A stretch of DNA of 7,644 nucleotides from an uncultured Ruminococcus sp. (GTDB lineage: Bacteria > Bacillota > Clostridia > Oscillospirales > CAG-272): NCBI GenBank assembly GCA_902766575.1, contig CACXED010000299.1, forward strand, positions 1 through 7,644, given 5' to 3'. Shown one piece after another: positions 1 to 5,184 of this stretch (its first letter is position 1; every line of letters begins with the position of its first letter). Under the pieces are notes generated by a model. It made no database searches, was not told the origin of the DNA, and saw only the letters and a list, made by a program, of their open reading frames with translations. Position numbers and translations under genes: made by a program.

Positions 1-74
1 CACTGCGGGCACTGAGCCGGAGCAGCGTCTCCCTCGTAAACATATCCGCAGATCTTACATACAAACTTTGCCAT
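1..74 (-). CDS. Rubredoxin-like domain protein, N-terminus only (probable reverse rubrerythrin / NADH peroxidase)
   Basis: Only the first 24 codons and two bases of the next are present; the gene runs off the left edge. The peptide starts MAKFVCKICGYVYEGD and continues AAPAQCPQ, giving rubredoxin knuckles at Cys6-x2-Cys9-Gly and Cys22-x2, with the cut codon TG- probably Cys25. The 12 residues between knuckles are the short spacing of rubrerythrin-type iron sites, not the longer one of classical rubredoxin. With the domain at the N-terminus, the best guess is a reverse rubrerythrin: a cytoplasmic di-iron peroxidase that reduces H2O2 in anaerobes. A small rubredoxin-like protein or a rubredoxin-flavoprotein fusion cannot be excluded. 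The start is set by a perfect AGGAGG at 83-88, 8 nt from the ATG. That site overlaps the stop of the Rrf2 gene upstream, so the two are probably cotranscribed and translationally coupled. Confidence 0.8.
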   Translation of the reverse strand, partial: MAKFVCKICGYVYEGDAAPAQCPQ

Positions 75-82
75 GATAATTA

Positions 83-88
83 CCTCCT
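83..88 (-). promoter_or_regulatory. Ribosome binding site of the rubredoxin-domain gene, overlapping the rrf2 stop
   Basis: AGGAGG on the minus strand, with an 8-nt spacer to the ATG at 74-72. The rrf2 stop codon TAG (89-87) overlaps its first two bases. Ribosomes ending on rrf2 would therefore sit on the next gene's initiation site, which suggests coupled translation. Confidence 0.8.
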
Positions 89-524
89 AAATTTTTTCAA
101 GAATTGATTCAATGCTCACCGAATCGTCGGTTGCGTCAGCGATCGTGATGCTTCCGAGCTTTTCGGCGAGCCCGCTGCTGAGCTTTGCAAAGATCATGTG
201 AAACACGCAGCAGCTTTTGTCGTTGTTTTTTGTGCACTCATATTCCCCGTCGAGACAGCGCGATATTGATATCGGCTCGTCGATGAGCTCCACCACGCTG
301 AGCATGGTTATCTCATCCGGACTGACTGCGAGCATATAACCGCCCGCCGAGCCCTTTTTCGACGCGACTATCCCGCCGAGTACGAGCTTGCGCAGTATTT
401 TTACCGTGAACCGCTCCGGAACGCAGGCTTTGACCGAGACGGTCCGAGAGTCCATCGTTCCGCCGCCTTTTGCCAGCGTGGACACGATCCGCAGAGCGTA
501 ATCCGCTTCCTGAGTCAATCTCAT
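87..524 (-). CDS. Rrf2 family transcriptional regulator with putative Fe-S ligands
   Basis: A 145-residue protein starting MRLTQEADYALRIVSTLA, the hallmark N-terminus of the Rrf2/IscR/NsrR winged-helix family, followed by the wing motif KKGSAGGYMLAVSP (residues 56-69). The family are dimeric DNA-binding sensors, often carrying a 2Fe-2S or 4Fe-4S cluster. Cys90, Cys97, Cys105, Cys106 and His109 are present; the Cys106-x2-His109 spacing matches Cys104/His107 of IscR, so a redox- or NO-sensitive cluster is likely (inference). The frame stays open up to 611, but the start is placed at 524: GAGGT lies 5 nt upstream and the promoter lies inside the extension. The rubredoxin-domain gene begins 12 nt after the stop, so this is probably an autoregulated peroxide/oxygen response operon. 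The regulated signal is not shown by the sequence. Confidence 0.9.
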   Translation of the reverse strand: MRLTQEADYALRIVSTLAKGGGTMDSRTVSVKACVPERFTVKILRKLVLGGIVASKKGSAGGYMLAVSPDEITMLSVVELIDEPISISRCLDGEYECTKNNDKSCCVFHMIFAKLSSGLAEKLGSITIADATDDSVSIESILEKI

Positions 525-560
525 TTCGTACCTCAATCTATACCGTTTTGGTGCAGTTTT

Positions 561-589
561 ATTATACAACATTCCGGGCGGTTTGTCAA
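561..589 (-). promoter_or_regulatory. Consensus sigma-A promoter of the rrf2-rubredoxin operon
   Basis: On the minus strand, TTGACA (589-584) is followed by exactly 17 bp and TATAAT (566-561), a full match to the consensus. Transcription should begin near 554, giving a leader of about 30 nt before the ATG at 524. A promoter this strong usually needs repression, which fits autorepression by the Rrf2 protein, although no clear operator dyad was found in the spacer. Confidence 0.85.
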
Positions 590-623
590 GAGCTTTTTCG
601 AATTTTTTCAAAAAATTCGCTCT
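589..623. repeat. Nested A/T-rich inverted repeat, likely UP element or operator
   Basis: Ten-base arms CGAATTTTTT (599-608) and AAAAAATTCG (610-619) flank a single base. A second pair, AGAGC (589-593) and GCTCT (619-623), encloses most of it. The block covers about -40 to -65 relative to the predicted start at 554, where RNA polymerase alpha-CTD contacts an UP element. It also lies just downstream of the binding-protein gene that ends at 641. That gene has no good terminator: only a 4-bp stem at 626-637 and a displaced T-run, so this region may also end that transcript weakly. Confidence 0.5.
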
Positions 624-640
624 GACTCCGCCCGGAGAGA

Positions 641-2122
641 TTATTCTGTCAGGAACTCAACGACTCCCGAGTAGTACCCGTTCATCGCGCTCATGCCTGA
701 TTCGATGGACGACGCTATCGAGTCGGGAGACTTGACGTAATTCGTCAGCTGCATAACCCAGCCCTTGAAGCCGTCGTACAGATACGCGAAATCTATCACG
801 CGCGAATCGAGTATCTCGCGCATCATCTGTATCGAATCCTCGTCGCGGGTGCCTTTCTGCTCGAGTGCGACGCCGATGTAGACCGGTATGACCTTGCTGT
901 AGGAATAGGCGCTCATAGCCTCGGTCAGCGCGCCGATCATCTCAATATTGCGTGCGCTCGCCGGAACGACCATGACAGATGCTCCGCCGTCGACGACCGT
1001 GTAGTACTCTGCCTGCTCCTCGTTATATTTCGGGAGAGGCAGAACGCCGAACTCGTCGTTCATATTGCGCATATCGAAATCGGAGCGGATAAGGTCGGTA
1101 GCCTGCATCGCTTCAAACAGGACTTTTCCTTTCGGAAAGAGCTCTCTGCGCGTCGCGCTCAGAGCGTCGGGCTTGACTATCGTACCGTTGTTTGAGGTAA
1201 AGAGCTTAGACAGCTTCTGAAGAATATCCAGCGTGCGCTCCGAGTTGATATACTGAACTACGTTCAGCTCCTTGTCGAGCCCGGCTAACCTTCCTCCCGC
1301 TCCGTAGACGAACGCCGCGAGCAGACAGCCGCCCGGAGTTCCCGCAAAGCCGTAGAAATCCTCGTCGTCTCGCATCGAGTCTCCGTTAAGGTCGCGGTAC
1401 ACGTCGGTGGTGAGACGGTTCAGCTCGTCGAGCGTCCACTTCCCCTCTCTGACAAGCGCGTAGAGATCGGGGAAATCGCTGATCTCCTCAGCTTTGGTCT
1501 TGTTGTACAGCATCATCCATGTCTGCTGGAAATAGGTTATCGAAAGATCGCTCTCTATCATATAGAGCTTATCTCCGACCTGAGCTTCGGATATCGACTT
1601 TGTGTACCACGGATTGTCAAAATCAACATACGGTATCGAGTTCCAGTCGTAGAAAATGCCCGACTGAGCGTCCGCTCCCGACTTGTACATCTGACCGAAC
1701 ACAAGGTCGTAATCGTCGCTGTCGCTCATAACCGAGTTTGTGACATTGGCGGAGATCGTATTGTATTCGAACTTTACAGTCGGCTTGATAACGACGTTGA
1801 AGCGCTCCTCCATGCTGCGCGCGCGATTCCATATAGCGTCGCTGACGACGTCCCCGTCATTTTCCGCAGGGCTGAGCTCGTAGGTTGCAACGCTGTTCTG
1901 CTCGAGAGTCCTGAACTCCGCGCCCTTGAAATCGAGCGTCGGAACCTTGTCGGTGAGGATCCCTGACGCAGTTTCTTCACCCGAAGCGCCGTTTGTCGAT
2001 GCGCCGTCGGTCTGAGCCGAGGTCTGAGACGGCTCAGCGACATTGTCCCCGCACCCGACAGCCGCCGAGGCTGTCAGCAGAGCCAGCATCAGCGCCGAAG
2101 CTTTTACAAATGATGATTTCAT
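641..2122 (-). CDS. Extracellular solute-binding lipoprotein (ABC sugar-type), intact paralogue
   Basis: A 493-residue exported protein. Residues 1-23 are a lipoprotein signal peptide (K2, K7, hydrophobic core, lipobox Ala-Val-Gly) before Cys24, the expected lipidation site. A flexible Ser/Thr/Gly/Glu linker (about 28-55) precedes the binding fold, which starts at LDFKGAEFRTLE. Typical features of clostridial family 1 sugar-binding proteins are MEERFNVVIKP (104-114), GKWT (227-230) and FGVLPLPKYNEEQ (358-370). An EF-hand-like loop lies at 244-255 (Asp244, Asn246, Asp248, Asp252, Asp255). The start at 2122 is preferred over the ATG at 2143 because AAGGAG (2139-2134) lies 11 nt upstream. It resembles the interrupted gene at 5185-6651 along its whole length. 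No permease or ATPase gene adjoins it. The ligand is unknown; an oligosaccharide is likely from the family. The divergent AraC gene is the probable regulator. Confidence 0.88.
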   Translation of the reverse strand: MKSSFVKASALMLALLTASAAVGCGDNVAEPSQTSAQTDGASTNGASGEETASGILTDKVPTLDFKGAEFRTLEQNSVATYELSPAENDGDVVSDAIWNRARSMEERFNVVIKPTVKFEYNTISANVTNSVMSDSDDYDLVFGQMYKSGADAQSGIFYDWNSIPYVDFDNPWYTKSISEAQVGDKLYMIESDLSITYFQQTWMMLYNKTKAEEISDFPDLYALVREGKWTLDELNRLTTDVYRDLNGDSMRDDEDFYGFAGTPGGCLLAAFVYGAGGRLAGLDKELNVVQYINSERTLDILQKLSKLFTSNNGTIVKPDALSATRRELFPKGKVLFEAMQATDLIRSDFDMRNMNDEFGVLPLPKYNEEQAEYYTVVDGGASVMVVPASARNIEMIGALTEAMSAYSYSKVIPVYIGVALEQKGTRDEDSIQMMREILDSRVIDFAYLYDGFKGWVMQLTNYVKSPDSIASSIESGMSAMNGYYSGVVEFLTE

Positions 2123-2156
2123 AGCCTGATCATCTCCTTGCAATTCTGATATTACA

Positions 2157-2185
2157 ATTATAACATCAGCCGCGAAAATAATCTA
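2157..2185 (-). promoter_or_regulatory. Probable promoter of the first solute-binding protein gene
   Basis: On the minus strand a perfect TATAAT (2162-2157) has only a weak -35, TAGATT (2185-2180), at 17 bp. The predicted start is near 2150, about 28 nt before the ATG. A good -10 with a poor -35 is the usual form of an activator-dependent promoter, which fits control by the divergent AraC protein (inference). Confidence 0.55.
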
Positions 2186-2196
2186 TAAATTCTGTG

Positions 2197-2210
2197 TCGA
2201 TAATTATTGA
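2197..2210. promoter_or_regulatory. Imperfect palindrome in the divergent spacer, candidate operator
   Basis: TCGATAATTATTGA is a 14-bp dyad with one mismatched pair around the perfect core ATAATTAT. It sits about -47 to -60 from the predicted start of the binding-protein gene and 18 bp upstream of the AraC -35 box, so a bound protein could act on both promoters. AraC proteins more often use direct repeats, and AT-rich dyads arise by chance, so this is tentative. Confidence 0.3.
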
Positions 2211-2228
2211 TTTTGTGATCTGATCTCA

Positions 2229-2257
2229 TTGACATGAGCAGAAATCTGTTGTATAAT
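2229..2257 (+). promoter_or_regulatory. Consensus sigma-A promoter of the AraC-family gene
   Basis: TTGACA (2229-2234), a 17-bp spacer and TATAAT (2252-2257) match the consensus fully. The predicted start near 2264 leaves about 25 nt of leader, with GGAGG at 2280-2284 only 4 nt before the ATG. Strong basal expression of the regulator is expected. Confidence 0.85.
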
Positions 2258-2288
2258 AGGATATAAAGCCTAATTTTCCGGAGGAAAT

Positions 2289-3140
2289 ATGGAAAATCAT
2301 CACACAATCGCTCCCGGTCTCACGCTGAACTACGACATAAGCAACGAGCTCTGCGGACAGGAAACTCATTATCCGCACACGCACGATTTCTGCGAGCTCT
2401 ACTTCTATATTGACGGAAAATGCAGCTACATGGTCGAGAACGGTATCTACCGGATGTCTGCCGGAACCGTGATCTTCACCCGTCCCGGAGAGCTGCACAG
2501 CGTCAGAATCGACGAGCCCTGCTCCTATGAACGTTTTTTCTATCAGTTCAATCCGCAGGCGCTCGAGCTCATTTCAAAGAATCATCTGCGCTGCTTTTAC
2601 GACCGCCCGTTCGGTAAGCAGAATTCGCTGATGCTCTCGCCCGCCGCTTTGTCGGTCTGTCTCCGAAGAATAAAAAACGACTGCCGGCTGGGCGATTCCG
2701 GCTCGCCCGACTTTGAGACGACGGCTTTAGCGGATTTTCTCTATACGCTGACCGACGTCAATCAGAGCTTTGACCAGAGCTCCGATTTCATACCCTCCGA
2801 GCGGATCAACCCGCTGGTCAGCGACGCGCTCGAATACATAAACTCAAATCTCGAACAGCTCCGCTCGACCGAGAGCATCGCTCAGGCGCTCTATGTCTCG
2901 CGCGAATACCTGTCGCGGAGCTTCTCGCGGGAGGTCGGCATGACTCTCAGCCGCTACATAATAAAAAAGCGCGTCTCAAACGCGAAAAGCCTGATAGCCG
3001 CCGGAGTCCCTCAGACCGAGGCGTCGACTCTCAGCGGCTTTGACAATTATTCCTATTTCATTCAGGTGTTCAGACGCGAGACCGGGATGACTCCCCGCGA
3101 ATGGAGGAACTCCCGGACGGCTCAGTCCGGGCTCAGCTGA
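2289..3140 (+). CDS. AraC family transcriptional regulator with N-terminal cupin domain
   Basis: A 283-residue protein of normal length for cupin-AraC regulators. Residues about 18-90 form the sugar-sensing cupin: HYPHTHDFCELYFY (27-40) and the RPGELHSV turn (65-72). Residues about 174-272 form the double helix-turn-helix DNA-binding domain. The first is STESIAQALYVSREYLSRSF (193-212). The second is around LSGFDNYSYFIQVFRRETG (248-266), ending in the family signature MTPREWR. It is cytoplasmic and probably binds a carbohydrate or derivative. It is transcribed divergently from the solute-binding lipoprotein gene, the classic arrangement of an activator with its uptake target. A perfect hairpin with 7-bp arms (3112-3118 and 3125-3131) lies in its last codons but has no T-run. 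The TGA stop overlaps the convergent glycosyltransferase gene by 8 bp. Family assignment is secure; the target is inferred from position. Confidence 0.92.
   Translation: MENHHTIAPGLTLNYDISNELCGQETHYPHTHDFCELYFYIDGKCSYMVENGIYRMSAGTVIFTRPGELHSVRIDEPCSYERFFYQFNPQALELISKNHLRCFYDRPFGKQNSLMLSPAALSVCLRRIKNDCRLGDSGSPDFETTALADFLYTLTDVNQSFDQSSDFIPSERINPLVSDALEYINSNLEQLRSTESIAQALYVSREYLSRSFSREVGMTLSRYIIKKRVSNAKSLIAAGVPQTEASTLSGFDNYSYFIQVFRRETGMTPREWRNSRTAQSGLS
3112..3131. repeat. Hairpin at the convergent araC / glycosyltransferase ends
   Basis: CCCGGAC (3112-3118) and GTCCGGG (3125-3131) form a perfect 7-bp stem with a 6-base loop. It lies in the last AraC codons and immediately after the glycosyltransferase stop on the other strand. 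Neither strand shows a T-run after it, so it is not a standard intrinsic terminator; it could slow polymerase or protect 3' ends. Confidence 0.35.
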
Positions 3141-3966
3141 AATCGAGCTCCGGCAGCTTTTCCCGCGCTCTTGAGAGCGCTTCGTCGTAGAACACTCCGA
3201 GCTTTCCGATATAGCTGCTTTTCCACGGCTTGTTCCTGCCGCAGTAGTGGATGATCGCCGAGCGCTCGCGAACCGACTCGACGTCGAGCTTTCCTATATT
3301 CTGACGGTGCAGCACGAAAAGCCGCTCGGTCATGTTGTAGCGGTAGGGATCGAGCGGGATTATCCGGTCGCCGTAGAGACCGCTGATGATATCCTGATCG
3401 GGGAGTATCAGCTTGCCCCTGTGCGCTTCGATATAGTCAAACACCGCCTGGACGTCCTGCTCGCGTCTCAGCAGCGCGAGGTTTATCAGCATCACGCCCG
3501 AATTGATGTACGAGCCCTCGTCCGGCATATCGAGACGCAGCTCGTTCACCCGCGTCAGCACTTTGCCGATATGCGACGCCGCAGCGAAATAATTGTCGCC
3601 CATCGGCGTGTCGTACAGCTCCCTCAGACTGCCGTTCACGATGAGATCCGGGTCGAGGTAGAGTATCCGGTCGAGCGTATCGGGCAGATATTTCGCCGCG
3701 AAGATGCGGTAATACATCTCCTTTGGATAGCGGTCGGTAGTCGGAGCGTCCGCGAGTCTGTCCTCGGCGATTTCGATCTGATGAACCGCTCCCCTGCCCG
3801 CAAGCAGCTTTTCCGCTGCCGAAAGCTCCAGCTCCTCTCTGCCGCGCAGAATATAGACTTCCAAATATTCGCCGGGATTGCTGTCCGCAAGCGACGAGAG
3901 CATGACGGTGAAATACTTTACATAGTTCCCGTCGAGCGTTGCAAGTATATTTATTGGTGTATTCAT
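3133..3966 (-). CDS. Glycosyltransferase family 8 protein (LgtC-like)
   Basis: A 277-residue retaining glycosyltransferase of the GT8 family, which uses a UDP-sugar (usually UDP-galactose or UDP-glucose) and Mn2+. Visible motifs are the N-terminal strand INILATLDGNYVKY (5-18), the metal-binding DxD at LYLDPDLIV (Asp105-Pro-Asp107), the YINSGVMLIN segment (153-162), PDQD (189-192) and the C-terminal HYCGRNKPWK (His240, Lys246-Pro-Trp248) that closes the active site. There is no signal peptide or membrane segment, so it should be cytoplasmic. It probably decorates a surface glycan, but the acceptor cannot be read from the sequence. The start at 3966 is chosen over 4041 because AAGGA (3978-3974) lies 7 nt upstream and the promoter lies inside the longer frame. 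It appears monocistronic, with no other glycan genes beside it. Confidence 0.93.
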   Translation of the reverse strand: MNTPINILATLDGNYVKYFTVMLSSLADSNPGEYLEVYILRGREELELSAAEKLLAGRGAVHQIEIAEDRLADAPTTDRYPKEMYYRIFAAKYLPDTLDRILYLDPDLIVNGSLRELYDTPMGDNYFAAASHIGKVLTRVNELRLDMPDEGSYINSGVMLINLALLRREQDVQAVFDYIEAHRGKLILPDQDIISGLYGDRIIPLDPYRYNMTERLFVLHRQNIGKLDVESVRERSAIIHYCGRNKPWKSSYIGKLGVFYDEALSRAREKLPELDFS

Positions 3967-3996
3967 AACAATTTCCTTTCGTTCACTGGCGAATTT

Positions 3997-4025
3997 ATTA
4001 TACCACGGAATCTGCGTTTTGGCCA
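3997..4025 (-). promoter_or_regulatory. Extended -10 promoter of the glycosyltransferase gene
   Basis: On the minus strand TATAAT (4002-3997) is preceded by TGG, giving an extended -10. TGGCCA (4025-4020), with 4 of 6 bases matching a -35 box, lies 17 bp upstream. The predicted start is near 3990, about 24 nt before the ATG. Its placement supports the shorter start at 3966. Confidence 0.65.
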
Positions 4026-4091
4026 TAGGCAATGAGTTCAAATTGTCTGAAATCGAGTTGTAACTTTTATGTTTATTTTTCCCGGCGCGGC

Positions 4092-4120
4092 TTGACTTGA
4101 CCGGATTTTTTTGTTACAAT
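4092..4120 (+). promoter_or_regulatory. Promoter of the yhaM-like gene
   Basis: TTGACT (4092-4097) and TACAAT (4115-4120) are separated by 17 bp, each one base from consensus. The predicted start is near 4127, only about 8 nt before the Shine-Dalgarno-like AGGAAAGGA at 4135-4143. The leader is about 50 nt and contains the hairpin described separately. Confidence 0.7.
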
Positions 4121-4134
4121 ATCTTTGAATAATC

Positions 4135-4176
4135 AGGAAAGGACAAAAATTCCGCGGTTCTGCGCCGCGGAAGGCT
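4135..4176 (+). promoter_or_regulatory. Split translation-initiation region of yhaM: Shine-Dalgarno, perfect hairpin, start
   Basis: AGGAAAGGA (4135-4143) is the best ribosome binding site but ends 33 nt before the ATG at 4177. Between them TTCCGCGG (4150-4157) and CCGCGGAA (4165-4172) form a perfect 8-bp GC-rich stem with a 7-base loop. When folded, the stem removes 23 nt, leaving about 10 unpaired bases between Shine-Dalgarno and ATG. A second purine run, GGAAGG (4169-4174), is mostly buried in the stem and too close to the ATG. The pairing is seen directly; the bridging role is inferred. Confidence 0.6.
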
Positions 4177-5142
4177 ATGGCAATCACTATGCTCTACTAT
4201 AAATATATTGAAGATATGTTCGCGGGAAACGAGATCGAGGGCTTTTATCTGCTAAAGGACGCGATGCTCAAGACCTCGTCAAACGGCAAGCCCTTCCTCG
4301 CCGGGAGCATCTCGGACAAGACCGGCTCCATCGACTTCAAGGTCTGGGACTATACCGGGCCGGTCGGAACCTCCGGGAGCGATATCGGCAGTGTCGTTAA
4401 GGTCAGGGGCAGCATTTCGGAGTTCAAGGGCTCGCTGCAGATGATCATCACCAACATCCGTCTTTCGGGTCCGGGCGACAGTGTAGATATCTCGCGTCTC
4501 GTTCCGACCGCGCCTATCGACAGCGAGCGCACGCTCTCGGAGATCGCCGGTATGATCGACTCGCTTGAGGACGACGATTACAGAAAGCTCGCGCAGACGA
4601 TGTTCGAGCGTCACCGCGACGCCTTTGCCAAAATCCCCGCTGCCAAGAGCTTTCATCACAGCTTTGTTTCGGGTCTCCTGATGCACACCGCCGATATGCT
4701 CCGCGCCGCGGATTTTCTGGCGAGACTCTACGACGAGGTCATCGACCGCAGTCTGCTCATGACCGGCGTGCTGCTGCACGATCTGGCTAAGGAAAGCGAG
4801 TTCACATTCTCCGAGCTCGGCGTCGTGACCGACTATTCGGTAAAGGGTCAGCTGCTCGGGCATCTGGTGATGGGAGCCGAGGAGGTCGCAGAGACCGCAA
4901 AGGAGCTCGGTATCCCCGAGACGAAATCGGTTCTGCTTCAGCATCTGATCCTCTCGCATCACGGCGAGCCGGAGTTCGGAGCGGCGGTCAGACCGCTCTG
5001 CGCCGAGGTCGAGATGCTCTCGTATATCGACGTCATCGACAGCCGCATGGAGATCTACGCCGAAAATCTGCCCGACGTTCCGGTCGGAGGCTTCAGTCAG
5101 CGCATCCCCCCACTCGATAAAAAGATACATAATCACGGTTAA
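4177..5142 (+). CDS. yhaM: 3'-5' exoribonuclease YhaM family protein (OB-fold plus HD domain)
   Basis: A 321-residue cytoplasmic protein, close to the roughly 314 residues of Bacillus subtilis YhaM, a Mn2+-dependent 3'-5' exonuclease in RNA turnover. Residues about 18-96 form an OB-type nucleic-acid-binding fold with the family signature SNGKPFLAGSISDKTGSID (35-53). Residues about 158-290 form the HD phosphohydrolase domain: HHSFVSGLLMHT (160-171), VLLHDLAKESEF (198-209, His201-Asp202), GHLVMG (228-233), LILSHHGEPEFG (257-268) and SYIDVIDSRME (282-292) with a likely metal-binding Asp. No key residue is missing. The start is ATG 4177; an in-frame ATG at 4189 gives MLYYKYIEDMF, which also resembles family N-termini, and cannot be excluded. 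It stands alone between two minus-strand genes and has its own promoter. Its initiation region carries an unusual hairpin. Confidence 0.93.
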   Translation: MAITMLYYKYIEDMFAGNEIEGFYLLKDAMLKTSSNGKPFLAGSISDKTGSIDFKVWDYTGPVGTSGSDIGSVVKVRGSISEFKGSLQMIITNIRLSGPGDSVDISRLVPTAPIDSERTLSEIAGMIDSLEDDDYRKLAQTMFERHRDAFAKIPAAKSFHHSFVSGLLMHTADMLRAADFLARLYDEVIDRSLLMTGVLLHDLAKESEFTFSELGVVTDYSVKGQLLGHLVMGAEEVAETAKELGIPETKSVLLQHLILSHHGEPEFGAAVRPLCAEVEMLSYIDVIDSRMEIYAENLPDVPVGGFSQRIPPLDKKIHNHG

Positions 5143-5170
5143 AAATACCGCCGCGGGTTTCCCGCGGCGG
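5141..5170 (-). terminator. Intrinsic terminator between the convergent yhaM and solute-binding genes
   Basis: CCGCCGCGGG (5148-5157) and CCCGCGGCGG (5161-5170) form a perfect 10-bp GC stem with a TTT loop. Read on the minus strand it lies 14 nt after the stop of the second binding-protein gene and is followed by TATTTTT (5147-5141), a good intrinsic terminator. On the plus strand it follows the yhaM stop by 5 nt, but the downstream TCTGCTGCTTTC is only mildly T-rich, so termination there is probably weaker. Confidence 0.85.
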
Positions 5171-5184
5171 TCTGCTGCTTTCGA

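Noticed and set aside
525..611. Longer start for the Rrf2 gene at 611
   Set aside because: The extra 29 codons contain the consensus -10 and -35 boxes and lack a ribosome binding site. Family N-termini begin at MRLTQEADYA.
4003..4011. Shared 9-mer ATTCCGTGG in the glycosyltransferase promoter and at 6685-6693 in the leader of the second binding-protein gene
   Set aside because: The surrounding 12 bases match at 11 positions, but a match of this length between two AT-rich spacers is expected by chance in a window of this size, and the positions relative to the promoters differ.
3247..4035. Plus-strand open frame of 262 codons
   Set aside because: It is antisense to the glycosyltransferase gene, whose motifs are unambiguous. 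It shows no recognisable domain or initiation site.
4279..5136. Minus-strand open frame of 285 codons
   Set aside because: It is antisense to the YhaM-type gene with its complete HD and OB motifs, so it is a shadow frame.
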